A stretch of 13,506 nt of DNA from Bacteriovoracaceae bacterium (GTDB taxonomy: Bacteria; Bdellovibrionota; Bacteriovoracia; Bacteriovoracales; Bacteriovoracaceae): the NCBI GenBank assembly GCA_023954595.1, contig JAGSHJ010000039.1, forward strand, positions 1 through 13,506, written 5' to 3'. This document shows, in pieces, positions 1 through 6,822 of this stretch. A model generated the notes under the pieces. It was given only the letters and a program-made list of their open reading frames with translations, was not told the origin of the DNA and did no database searches. The translations under genes and the position numbers were made by a program. Every line of letters starts with the position of its first letter. The stretch's first letter is position 1.

Positions 1-1
1 A

Positions 2-628
2 AAAATCATGCAAGATTGTGAAGGCCTTATAAAATATTGCATTAAGCATCTTGAAAATAATAAGTATCCAATCAAGGCGAGCTTTAAAGATTTCTCAGTA
101 CAAAAGCTCACCGTTCAGGAAGTTATTCAACAAGAGTGTGGTTTTGATATTTTAGACTTTCTCGACACGAGTGAATTAAAACATAAAATACAAAAAGACT
201 TCAAAGACGTACCCCTTCCTTCAAGTGAATGTGACTGGGATGACTATTTCTTTCTTCTTTTTCTAAATAAAGTCGAGCCTCTATTTAAAAACATTCCCTA
301 CCTTATGCTTTACGAATTTCCTGCACCTCTTGCGGCTCTTTCAACTTTAAAAGAAGGTGACAATAGAGTTGCAGAGCGATTTGAAATTTATCTAAATGGA
401 ATTGAGCTTTGTAATTGTTTTAACGAGCTGACTGATCTTGCATCTCAGAAAGAAAGGTTTACACAACAGGCGTTGGACAAGAAAAGACTCTACAGCTACG
501 AGCTTCCCACACCAGAAGTTCTTTACCAAGCGATGGAGCGAGGCTTTCCTTCCTCGGCGGGAGTAGCTTTGGGAGTGGAGAGGCTATTGGCCGCTTTAAT
601 TGAAATAGAAAATCCGTTTTATAGATAA
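2..628 (+). CDS. epmA: EF-P--(R)-beta-lysine ligase EpmA (GenX/PoxA), 5' end outside window
   Basis: This is the carboxy-terminal two thirds of a class II lysyl-tRNA-synthetase paralogue that attaches beta-lysine to a conserved lysine of elongation factor P, a cytoplasmic modification that helps ribosomes through proline stretches. The family signatures are visible: YEFPAPLAALS, then RVAERFEIYLNGIELCNCFNELTD (positions about 320-450), which parallels the E. coli EpmA segment YHFPASQASLA...[24 protein letters not shown], and class II motif 3 GVALGVERLL near the end (about 563-592). The frame is open to the window edge. The first ATG at base 8 aligns to the middle of E. coli EpmA (the region after MLEWYR), so motifs 1 and 2 lie upstream and base 8 is not the true start. 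The E. coli protein is about 325 residues; roughly 208 are seen here. There is no anticodon-binding domain in the visible part, as expected for EpmA rather than LysS. Its partners epmB and efp are not in the window. Confidence 0.9.
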   Translation, partial: KIMQDCEGLIKYCIKHLENNKYPIKASFKDFSVQKLTVQEVIQQECGFDILDFLDTSELKHKIQKDFKDVPLPSSECDWDDYFFLLFLNKVEPLFKNIPYLMLYEFPAPLAALSTLKEGDNRVAERFEIYLNGIELCNCFNELTDLASQKERFTQQALDKKRLYSYELPTPEVLYQAMERGFPSSAGVALGVERLLAALIEIENPFYR

Positions 629-682
629 GTGGAATTAGATAAATTTTAAGGATCCAAAAATAGCGATGGTGGCTGCGAACAT

Positions 683-708
683 AGCCCCCAAGCTTAAGGT
701 TGGGGGCT
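683..708. terminator. Strong hairpin between convergent genes, probable bidirectional terminator
   Basis: A perfect 9-bp inverted repeat (agcccccaa at 683-691 and ttgggggct at 700-708) encloses an 8-base loop. It lies in the 91-base gap between the end of epmA (+) and the end of the FGE-like gene (-). Neither side has a clean T tract: the plus side reads gtcacatcttatta, the minus side atgttcgc. It is therefore a GC-rich stem with a poor tail rather than a textbook rho-independent terminator. Its position between two converging gene ends is the main support for a terminator role. Confidence 0.6.
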
Positions 709-719
709 GTCACATCTTA

Positions 720-2105
720 TTATTTATCTAGGGTTCTTACCAAGCGAAAGCCAAGCGTCTGGTAGCTTCTATCTTTAAGCGTCGCTCCTCTCAATGATAA
801 ATCTAGAGACTCTGGAGCACTAAAAAACGATCCTCCTACAATAACTTTGCGATGTAATTCACTCTTCCCATAATCGGATTCCGTCCACTCTGAAACATTT
901 CCATGCATATCATATAGACCAAAACCATTTGTCTTATTTGAATAAGATCGGAAAGGTCCAACTGGATGGGTTTGAACATTGCCATTCTTTCTAAATATCG
1001 CATACTCCGAGAGTAGACTTGGATCATCTCCAAAACTATATGCCGCTTCCGACCCAGCTCTTGCAGCGTACTCCCATTCTTCTTCAGTTGGAAGACGAAA
1101 AGGCTTCGCCACCTTGCGATTCAGAGCGGTAATAAACTCTTTAACATCGAAATAAGTTACCTCTTCCACAGGTTTATTTGGGCAAAGCTTTACCACCTCT
1201 CCAGTGCGCAGGTTTACTTTTTCTTCAATGCTTTCTGAACAATGATTGTAATTATTATAGTATGACGGATTTTCTCCCATAACTGCAAAGTACATTCCTT
1301 GAGTGACCTCAGTTGTCATCATTTCAAATGATTCTGAAATGACAATTTCCTTTTTCTTCTCGATTGTTCTTCCCCACCTATTTTCAGTTGTCGTAGTCGA
1401 TATGACAGAGCCTGCTGGTATTTTTACAAGCTCCACTCCAAGGGTATTCAGGTCATAAAGACCAAGAATTTCTATATATTTTTGAAATACTTCGTCATTT
1501 TCAAGCTCTGAAAAGAGATAGCCAACAACCTTTCTTGTCCTGACAGAGTCCGAGTCTTTAAATAGATCTCGAAAGTATGCGTACAACGCTTCATGAACAA
1601 TCAAAGCAGCCTTATCAACTTCGGAGAGCTTTGAGCTATTAAAGAGATACTCGCTCACAAGGATTGTTTCGTAATTTGTGTAGTTAGCAAGCTGAGTGTA
1701 TCGAACTTCACCTCCTAGGCATTTTCTGTAGCTTGGCTTCATTCTGTATAAAGCGTCGTCAATCACCTCAAGGTCTCCGTCGACCTCTTTGATTTTCTTT
1801 TCCACAGCGCCAAAATAAGGCAAGGCACTTTCAAAAAAGCCCTTATCAATTTCTAAAAGTCTGCTCTTTTGCAAATCTACTATTTCTTTATAACCATAAG
1901 AGCCGAACTTTTTCACTGAAAGCCCAAACTCTTTTTCGGCTTCATAAAGATCCACAAGTCTCGCCCAGCGAATGGTCTGAGTTTGGTCGTCATTGTGGCA
2001 TACCCAAGCTCCTCCGCCGTTCCCTACTCCGCCTTCTCTTGCACTCGCCTGTCCAGCAGTAAGACCTGTGGCCAACATCATTAAACATAAACTTTTTTTA
2101 AACAT
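720..2105 (-). CDS. Secreted GNGG-domain protein fused to an FGE/SUMF1-like domain without catalytic cysteines
   Basis: The 461-residue product starts with a clear signal peptide (lysines, hydrophobic core, cleavage predicted after Ala22 in QASA). A GGVGNGGGAWVCHN motif (about 25-38) follows, typical of exported proteins I associate with Bdellovibrio and Bacteriovorax. Residues 40-220 form the rest of this unassigned domain, including a HEALY motif at 171-175. From about 225 to 458 there is a formylglycine-generating-enzyme/sulfatase-modifying fold: TTEVTQ (264-269), FRLPTEEEWEYAARAG (336-351), GFGLYDMHGNVSEW (394-407), GGSF (424-427) and LGFRLVR (451-457). Active FGE has two cysteines just after GGSF; here Ser429 and Leu434 sit at those positions, so sulfatase activation is unlikely, and a binding or structural role in the periplasm or outside the cell is more plausible. 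The start is ATG at 2105 with GGAG about eight bases upstream. It lies 29 bases downstream of the TIGR02147 gene, probably in the same transcript. Substrate or ligand unknown. Confidence 0.85.
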   Translation of the reverse strand: MFKKSLCLMMLATGLTAGQASAREGGVGNGGGAWVCHNDDQTQTIRWARLVDLYEAEKEFGLSVKKFGSYGYKEIVDLQKSRLLEIDKGFFESALPYFGAVEKKIKEVDGDLEVIDDALYRMKPSYRKCLGGEVRYTQLANYTNYETILVSEYLFNSSKLSEVDKAALIVHEALYAYFRDLFKDSDSVRTRKVVGYLFSELENDEVFQKYIEILGLYDLNTLGVELVKIPAGSVISTTTTENRWGRTIEKKKEIVISESFEMMTTEVTQGMYFAVMGENPSYYNNYNHCSESIEEKVNLRTGEVVKLCPNKPVEEVTYFDVKEFITALNRKVAKPFRLPTEEEWEYAARAGSEAAYSFGDDPSLLSEYAIFRKNGNVQTHPVGPFRSYSNKTNGFGLYDMHGNVSEWTESDYGKSELHRKVIVGGSFFSAPESLDLSLRGATLKDRSYQTLGFRLVRTLDK

Positions 2106-2134
2106 TTCTTTTCTCCAGTTTTTTTTTAATACGA

Positions 2135-2974
2135 TTAATTATTTGCTTTCGATATTTTTGTTATTGGGTAAAACTGCAATTGGATTTGAAAAACATCATC
2201 GCTTTTCTCTTCTTCTAGAAGTTTTACAAACTTTGATTTAAATTCTCTGATTAGCTCTTTGGCCTTTGGCATATTCTCTCTTCGCATATTAAAAGAAGAT
2301 GCCTGAAACTCACGTTCATCCGTAGAGAAATGCCTAACCGCAAGTTTTGCATTCTCAAGCGTTTGCTCGTGGTAGCGTTTAATGGCCTCACTAGCGATAT
2401 CATTATTGGTGTGCACTCTTCCATGTTGGTTTATCGCCAACTTCCCTTCCGAGTTTCGCTCAAGTAGATCAAGCTCGATTAATAGATTGATAGTTTTCTT
2501 GACTTCTTTTGGAGTGACTTTGAAGTTCAGCTTTGAACTGATCCACTCGTAATCTTCTTTAAATCTCTCAAGTCTAACCATCTCGCGAATTGCGAGACAG
2601 TACCAATGTGATATCAAATTAAAGGTGCTCATATCGATAATACGCAAATGTGCATTTGGGTGAAGTTTTTCCATACGTTCCAAAATTGCGATACACAACT
2701 TTGGATCATTCCCGTGCTTTTGCAACCGCACAAGGTCCGCAAAGTACTGGGACTCGTCATGCTCAAACTTAAAAAACTCATTTAGTTTTTTAGTAAGCTT
2801 GTCCCCTGGATGCCTTTGTCCGTTAAGGATTTTAGTGATGGAAGATGTGTCCTTTAAACCCAACTGCCTGGCCCAAACACCAAGACTCCAATTCTTATTT
2901 TGTCTCTTTGCGTCCTCGCTATAAGAAAGTAAAAAGGCTTTGTAATTTGTGTATGTTTGCACTCTGTAATTCAT
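2135..2974 (-). CDS. TIGR02147 family protein (HTH-like amino terminus, DUF4423-type carboxy terminus)
   Basis: The 279-residue protein (from MNYRVQTY) matches the TIGR02147 family, which I know as expanded in Bdellovibrionota and Fibrobacter. The amino terminus has YTNYKAFLLSYSEDAKRQN, followed by WARQLGLKDTSSITKILNGQRHPGDKLTKKL (about 35-65), which reads like a Cro/XRE-type helix-turn-helix. Residues 110-200 are predicted helices with a winged-helix-like segment (TPKEVKKTINLLIELDLLER). The carboxy end FQASSFNMRRENMPKAKELI...VFQIQLQFYPITK is the family's conserved tail. The biochemical role is not established; DNA-binding regulation is inferred. The frame stays open to an ATG at 3046, but that start lies inside a hairpin (3039-3056) likely to terminate the upstream gene. 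The ATG at 2972-2974 gives the family's usual amino terminus. No Shine-Dalgarno precedes it; TATATT sits six bases upstream, so translation may be leaderless. It leads an apparent two-gene unit with the secreted protein at 720-2105. Confidence 0.85.
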   Translation of the reverse strand: MNYRVQTYTNYKAFLLSYSEDAKRQNKNWSLGVWARQLGLKDTSSITKILNGQRHPGDKLTKKLNEFFKFEHDESQYFADLVRLQKHGNDPKLCIAILERMEKLHPNAHLRIIDMSTFNLISHWYCLAIREMVRLERFKEDYEWISSKLNFKVTPKEVKKTINLLIELDLLERNSEGKLAINQHGRVHTNNDIASEAIKRYHEQTLENAKLAVRHFSTDEREFQASSFNMRRENMPKAKELIREFKSKFVKLLEEEKSDDVFQIQLQFYPITKISKANN

Positions 2975-2980
2975 GAAGCC

Positions 2981-2986
2981 AATATA
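2981..2986 (-). promoter_or_regulatory. Possible -10 box (TATATT) of the TIGR02147 gene, leaderless arrangement
   Basis: On the minus strand TATATT is followed by six bases (ggcttc) and then the ATG, which would place transcription start at or next to the start codon. There is no purine-rich ribosome binding site in front of this ATG. The -35 region 17 bases upstream (TGGCGG) is poor, so this is a weak call based mainly on spacing. Confidence 0.3.
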
Positions 2987-3038
2987 GCTATGATAGGAAT
3001 TTGCCGCCACAGATTTTTGGGCAAACAAGAGCAAAAGT

Positions 3039-3056
3039 CTGGGCAAGTCTGCCCAG
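3039..3056 (-). terminator. Hairpin downstream of the 3098-3913 gene, probable terminator
   Basis: A perfect 7-bp inverted repeat (ctgggca at 3039-3045, tgcccag at 3050-3056) has a 4-base loop, 42 bases past the stop of the minus-strand exported-protein gene. On the minus strand it is followed by a fairly T-rich run (acttttgctcttgttt). On the plus strand a T6 run (3062-3067) lies six bases beyond, but no plus-strand gene lies upstream to be terminated. It separates the exported-protein gene from the TIGR02147 unit. Confidence 0.55.
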
Positions 3057-3097
3057 GTGAATTTTTTACAGAGGTCTAAAAGATCAATTTATAAATT

Positions 3098-3913
3098 TTA
3101 CAAAGAAGCTTGATTTAAAAAATTCATTACTTCGTGAAGTTTGATTATGGTTTCTGATTTAATGTGCTGAAACGGGGCCTTCTTTGCCCAGTTCAGATGA
3201 AACTCATCACTTTGACTCTGCCTAACTTTACTCTTCCATATTTGTGGATACTTTTGGGCCAAATCAGATGAAAGAACTGCATACCAAGCATGTAGATCAT
3301 TTGGGTTGGAGGCCAGAACATCCATTAGCTCAAGAGTTTTCTCAACAACAATTCTTTTCACAGACCATAAGTTCAAGCGCTCAATTGCATTGCGATCAAA
3401 CTGTCTTGCCAAAAACTTAGCTCCAAAGTCTGAGACAAATAGTGAGAGATCCTTCTCAACCCCTTCTTCAAATGACTCTAAATTTTTGTAAACGTTATCA
3501 AGAGTAATAGAACGATATACCCCTTCCCTTGATCCACCTTGCTCTAGTACATTTAAAAACTTTAAAACATCGCTAGTCTTTGCCTCAGCACTTCTTGTAA
3601 CTTTATACAACTCTTGAATGAAAGCGATTCGATATTTACGCTTTTGTTCATCTGAGAGTGACCTATACTGCTTTCCCTGTGAATCAATTGTTTTCTTTTT
3701 ATAGACATCAACGGATGTGGCATCCACTTCAACCTTGGGAATATTGGGTAATTCCACACTTGATTTAATCTGCTTGGCCCCTAGGACCTTATTAGCAATA
3801 TCTTCTCCCAGAATCTTCTCTAAGGGGGATCTTATGTTTTCTTTATATTCAGACAAGTCCAGCGCCTGAGCACCAAATGAAAACACGATTACAAACAAAC
3901 TGATCTTAAACAA
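3098..3913 (-). CDS. Exported protein of unknown function, TTG start
   Basis: I do not recognise this 271-residue protein. It has a signal peptide (MFKISLFVIVFSFGAQA, cleavage after about residue 17) and no later membrane segment, so it is probably periplasmic or secreted. The mature part is charged and predicted mostly helical. The stretch FIQELYKVTRSAEAKTSDVLKFLNVLEQGGSREGVYRSI (about 98-136) faintly recalls the DUF4214 pattern (F...LY..., spacer, GGSR..V), but the match is too weak to assign. Aromatic and lysine residues are frequent at the carboxy end (FHLNWAKKAPFQHI). The start codon is TTG at 3911-3913, supported by an AAGGAG Shine-Dalgarno five bases upstream and by the signal peptide beginning exactly there. 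It diverges from the small coiled-coil gene at 4018, with a shared 104-base control region. Confidence 0.75.
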   Translation of the reverse strand: MFKISLFVIVFSFGAQALDLSEYKENIRSPLEKILGEDIANKVLGAKQIKSSVELPNIPKVEVDATSVDVYKKKTIDSQGKQYRSLSDEQKRKYRIAFIQELYKVTRSAEAKTSDVLKFLNVLEQGGSREGVYRSITLDNVYKNLESFEEGVEKDLSLFVSDFGAKFLARQFDRNAIERLNLWSVKRIVVEKTLELMDVLASNPNDLHAWYAVLSSDLAQKYPQIWKSKVRQSQSDEFHLNWAKKAPFQHIKSETIIKLHEVMNFLNQASL

Positions 3914-3918
3914 GCCAA

Positions 3919-3924
3919 CTCCTT
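3919..3924 (-). promoter_or_regulatory. Shine-Dalgarno AAGGAG that fixes the TTG start at 3913
   Basis: On the minus strand AAGGAG is followed by five bases (ttggc) and then TTG. No ATG or GTG in this frame gives both a complete signal peptide and a ribosome binding site, so this site decides the start. A second TTG overlaps in another frame and is closed to the signal peptide. Confidence 0.6.
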
Positions 3925-3933
3925 AGAATTCCG

Positions 3934-3961
3934 ATGATATAGTTCTATTTTAAGGGACAAA
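3934..3961 (-). promoter_or_regulatory. Candidate sigma70-like promoter for the exported protein gene
   Basis: On the minus strand TTTGTC (3956-3961) and TATCAT (3934-3939) are separated by 16 bases, placing the predicted start of transcription a short distance before the AAGGAG site. The -35 match is only fair, and other AT-rich hexamers nearby could serve. Confidence 0.35.
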
Positions 3962-3991
3962 GTTTCCAGCTACAAACAAAAAGCTAAAAAC

Positions 3992-3999
3992 TATAAAAT
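3992..3999 (+). promoter_or_regulatory. Possible -10 box (TATAAAAT) of the small coiled-coil gene
   Basis: TATAAAAT ends nine bases before the AGGAGG ribosome binding site of the 4018 gene. That would give a very short leader of about 12 bases. I see no convincing -35 hexamer 16-18 bases upstream. Confidence 0.3.
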
Positions 4000-4017
4000 A
4001 ATGAAGCAGGAGGGATT

Positions 4018-4281
4018 ATGTTTAACTTTGCATTTAGAAATAAAAAGATGGTTCGTGATTTAGCGAAAGAAATAGCTCAAGAAACTTCTAAGGAACTATC
4101 TGGTACCCATAACGGACATACAAATCAACTGCAAGATATTAAGCATGCCCTAACAGCACTTGTTGATAAGATTGAATCTCTTGAGAGAAGACTAGATAAT
4201 AAAGAATTAAAAGATCGCCAAACTTATGGGCATCTTCAATATAAGATATCAGAGCTTCAAACTGACTTTTCTAAAAACTAG
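4018..4281 (+). CDS. Small coiled-coil protein of unknown function (87 aa)
   Basis: This is a short but convincing gene: ATG is preceded by a strong AGGAGG (4008-4013) at ideal spacing, and a possible -10 box lies just upstream. The product has no signal peptide and no membrane segment, so it is probably cytoplasmic. Residues 1-28 are basic and helical (FRNKKMVRDLAKEIAQETSKEL). A short linker rich in Gly, His and Asn follows (about 29-35). Residues 36-85 carry heptad-like spacing of Leu/Ile (LQDIKHALTALVDKIESLERRL, then LQYKISELQ), consistent with a dimeric coiled coil. I cannot name a family. It diverges from the exported-protein gene and converges on rimO with a 31-base gap. Confidence 0.7.
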   Translation: MFNFAFRNKKMVRDLAKEIAQETSKELSGTHNGHTNQLQDIKHALTALVDKIESLERRLDNKELKDRQTYGHLQYKISELQTDFSKN

Positions 4282-4299
4282 TTTAAAGCTCCAAAGATT

Positions 4300-4333
4300 G
4301 TTGGCCGAATAGCTACTCTACTATTCTGCCAAC
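4300..4333. terminator. Long hairpin spanning the rimO stop codon
   Basis: Positions 4300-4312 and 4321-4333 form a 13-bp inverted repeat with one mismatch around an 8-base loop (ctactcta). The minus-strand rimO stop codon (4313-4315) lies in the loop, so one arm is the last coding bases of rimO and the other is the 31-base gap before the convergent coiled-coil gene. No strong T tract follows on either strand (aatctttgg on minus, tagatcg on plus). It probably acts as a shared 3'-end hairpin, as a terminator or an RNA-end stabiliser. Confidence 0.5.
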
Positions 4334-5701
4334 TAGATCGTAATCAAGAACATCAGTAATTTCTACTTTTACAATATCTCCAGCTTGAGCAACACCATCG
4401 TTGATAATTACTCTTCCATCAATATCTGGAGCCTGCCCCTGGTGACGTCCTTGAAGTAGTAAATTTGTTTCCTCGTGAGCACCTTCAACTAGAACATCCA
4501 AAGTTTTACCAAGATACTCTTGATTTAGTTCACGAGCGATTTCTTTCTGAGCTTCATAAAGTCTTTCAAAACGCTCATCAATTACTTCTTGAGGAACCTT
4601 ATCCTTAAGTCTCAACGCAGGTGTACCGTCTTCATCTGAATACTTGAAAACACCAAGGTGATTAAAACGAACTGTCTGAATTCCCTCAATCAGTTTTTCA
4701 AAGTCTTCCTCTGTCTCTCCAGGAAAACCTACGATAATAGACGTTCTTAAAACGATTCCAGGAATTTTTTCGCGAAGAGTTTTTATTTTTTGATGAATGA
4801 CTTCACCTGTAACTCTCCTATTCATTCTTTTAAGAACTTTATCGGAGAAGTGCTGAACAGGCATATCAAGGTATTTACAAATCTTATCTGAGCTTGCCAT
4901 AAGATCCATAACATCTTCTGTTAGATCATCTGGGTAGAAGTAAAAAACTCTAACCCAATCAGCTCCTGATTGGTCTTGAAGAGCTTTTAACATTCCATGA
5001 ATCTGGGGATTTTTACCATCAGACTTATCAAAGCCCTCAAAGTCTGAACCATAATCAGAGAAGTCCTGAGAGATAAGATTTAATTCTTTCACTCCTGACT
5101 CTGTAAGCTTTTTTGCCTCTTTAACAAGAGATTCTACTGAGCGTGAACGAAGCTTTCCTCTGAGAGTTGGAATAATACAGAAAGTACAATTTCTATTACA
5201 CCCTTCAGAGATTTTAAGCCAGGCCATATAGCCTGGTGAAGTATTTAGTCTTGGATCAAATTCAGTGTGGATATATTTTGGAATTTCAACAAATGATTTC
5301 TTCTCTAATTTTCCTTCTTCAAACGCTTTAAGAAGAGGAACGATTTTATTGTATTCCCCAGTGCCAATAAACATATCAACTTCTGGCATCTCATCTTCTA
5401 GTTCGCCGTGATATCTTTGGGCCATGCAACCACTCATTACAAGTGCCTTGCAATTACCATGTTCTGGGTTCTTATAGTCAGAATATTCCAAAACAGTCTC
5501 AATAGATTCTACTTTTGCAGCTTCTACAAATGAGCAAGTATTAACAATAATCACTTCTGCTTCCGACGGCTCCATTGTAATAGAGAATCCATCAAGCCCT
5601 AGATGGCCTAGCATAACCTGTGAATCTACGAGGTTCTTTGAACACCCTAGAGAGCTAAAATAGAGAGACTTTTCTTGAAACTTTTTATCAGTTGTTTGCA
5701 T
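4313..5701 (-). CDS. rimO: Ribosomal protein S12 methylthiotransferase RimO
   Basis: RimO is a radical-SAM enzyme with two iron-sulfur clusters that methylthiolates an aspartate of ribosomal protein S12. From the start chosen here (462 residues) the amino-terminal MTTase domain carries the family signature SLGCSKNLVDSQVMLG with Cys20, NTCSF with Cys56 and SGCMAQ with Cys92. The radical-SAM triad is EGCNRNCTFCIIP (Cys168, Cys172, Cys175). The last ~70 residues form a TRAM domain ending DYDLVGRIVE. The SLGCSKN signature separates it from MiaB. The frame is open to an ATG at 5755, but that start has no ribosome binding site and a good promoter (5726-5754) lies inside the extension; the ATG at 5699-5701 has AAGGA nine bases upstream. 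Typical family length is about 440, so the shorter form fits better. It appears to be a single-gene unit. Confidence 0.93.
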   Translation of the reverse strand: MQTTDKKFQEKSLYFSSLGCSKNLVDSQVMLGHLGLDGFSITMEPSEAEVIIVNTCSFVEAAKVESIETVLEYSDYKNPEHGNCKALVMSGCMAQRYHGELEDEMPEVDMFIGTGEYNKIVPLLKAFEEGKLEKKSFVEIPKYIHTEFDPRLNTSPGYMAWLKISEGCNRNCTFCIIPTLRGKLRSRSVESLVKEAKKLTESGVKELNLISQDFSDYGSDFEGFDKSDGKNPQIHGMLKALQDQSGADWVRVFYFYPDDLTEDVMDLMASSDKICKYLDMPVQHFSDKVLKRMNRRVTGEVIHQKIKTLREKIPGIVLRTSIIVGFPGETEEDFEKLIEGIQTVRFNHLGVFKYSDEDGTPALRLKDKVPQEVIDERFERLYEAQKEIARELNQEYLGKTLDVLVEGAHEETNLLLQGRHQGQAPDIDGRVIINDGVAQAGDIVKVEITDVLDYDLVGRIVE

Positions 5702-5725
5702 AAATTTTAATCCTTGAATTGCGTC

Positions 5726-5754
5726 TTTATAGGCCCTTGTGATGCATAAGTCCA
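5726..5754 (-). promoter_or_regulatory. Probable sigma70-like promoter of rimO
   Basis: On the minus strand TGGACT (5749-5754) and TATAAA (5726-5731) are separated by exactly 17 bases. Transcription would begin near 5719, leaving a leader of about 18 bases that contains the AAGGA ribosome binding site (5711-5715). The promoter overlaps codons of the longer open frame and so supports the rimO start at 5701. Confidence 0.55.
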
Positions 5755-5835
5755 TAGATGGAGCACGATTAGTAATATTTACAGCTACCTACAAAATTAG
5801 TTCTCTTTAGCCTTTTGGCCTGCTAACTCTGCATC

Positions 5836-6759
5836 ATGTTGAAATTTATAGTTTTATTTTTCGCACTACCTTTAGCGTACTCCCAGACCAATCTTATAGG
5901 TGGGATATACTCAACTCAAGCATCAGCAGGCGTAGCTAGAACCTCTGACGCCACTTCTCCCTTTCTAAATCCAGCAGGACTTGGGAAGATAAATAAATCT
6001 TCAATATCGTCAGGAGCATCCACCTTTAGTGCCAAAAGCACAAAACAAACTGGGACAACAGATCTCAAGAGTTCATCCAATCATGTCTCATATATTAAAG
6101 ATCTTGGTCGCTGGAACCTAGGACTAATGATTTATAACCTAAATTCAGATTTCCAAACAAAAATAAACCAATCCAGCTCTCGAAACGATGAAGATTTACC
6201 ACAAGGCTCATCAACAACTGAAATTGAACATTCTGAAAACAATTACTACATCCTAGGACTATCACCCAAAGATTCTTGGTGGGGTCTTGGATTCAACTTA
6301 ATGAGTTTTAATCTAACGAGTCATTCTGCAATTTACAGGCAGAAGTTTTCCAACTTAACTCCTACTGATAGAGATTTTTCTAGTTCTTCATCAACGACTA
6401 GGTTAAATGTACTTACTTATGGAACAAGTTTAGGCTTTCAGTGGGAGTATGAGGCCTTTGCATTTGGAGCCAAGCTCAACTCTCCACTCTATTACTTAAA
6501 AAATGACTCCACCATAAACATGAGCTCAATTTCAGTTTCGGGAATTGATCCAAACAATGTGAGTATAAGTAACTACAACTATGAATCAGAATTGAAGCCG
6601 GACAATAGCAAGCTCTCTGACGCTTCCCTACTTATTGGTGCTTCCTATGCCAATAAGAGATGGCAAGCTGAGCTTGACTTACTTTTTAAAGCGGCAGGCT
6701 CAGGCACTACTTTTAATCCCCAAGATGAGCTAGATATAGGTCTATATCGTTCACAGTAA
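5836..6759 (+). CDS. 5' segment of the interrupted outer-membrane barrel (307 aa if TAA is obeyed)
   Basis: This is the product expected if translation stops at the internal TAA. It carries the signal peptide and the NPAGL hatch-like region but ends ...DIGLYRSQ in mid barrel, without the terminal aromatic residue needed for recognition by the Bam complex. Such a product would probably be degraded in the periplasm. It is Ser/Asn/Thr-rich in the predicted loops (for example about residues 115-130 and 175-190). Confidence 0.55.
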   Translation: MLKFIVLFFALPLAYSQTNLIGGIYSTQASAGVARTSDATSPFLNPAGLGKINKSSISSGASTFSAKSTKQTGTTDLKSSSNHVSYIKDLGRWNLGLMIYNLNSDFQTKINQSSSRNDEDLPQGSSTTEIEHSENNYYILGLSPKDSWWGLGFNLMSFNLTSHSAIYRQKFSNLTPTDRDFSSSSSTTRLNVLTYGTSLGFQWEYEAFAFGAKLNSPLYYLKNDSTINMSSISVSGIDPNNVSISNYNYESELKPDNSKLSDASLLIGASYANKRWQAELDLLFKAAGSGTTFNPQDELDIGLYRSQ

Positions 6760-6822
6760 AATACTTTTATTGAATTCAGTCAGAGCTTAGGGACTACAAC
6801 AAGTGGATACACCAAGGCTGTA

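Noticed and set aside
171..300. Possible frameshift or break in the middle of epmA
   Set aside because: The poorly conserved stretch between the start of the window and the YEFPAP motif is variable in the family, and the frame is continuous; no evidence of damage.
459..713. Open frame of 84 codons on minus
   Set aside because: It lies opposite the conserved end of epmA and runs through the 683-708 hairpin; no ribosome binding site or recognisable protein features.
1993..2241. Open frame of 82 codons on plus
   Set aside because: It is antisense to the signal peptide of the FGE-like gene and the end of the TIGR02147 gene; its hydrophobic run is just the complement of lysine-rich and A-rich sequence.
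3562..3759. Open frame of 65 codons on minus inside the exported-protein gene
   Set aside because: It is another frame of a gene with a better start and a signal peptide; no independent translation signals.
4275..4284. 10-bp palindrome aaactagttt at the end of the coiled-coil gene
   Set aside because: Short AT-rich palindromes are expected by chance at this base composition; no second copy noticed.
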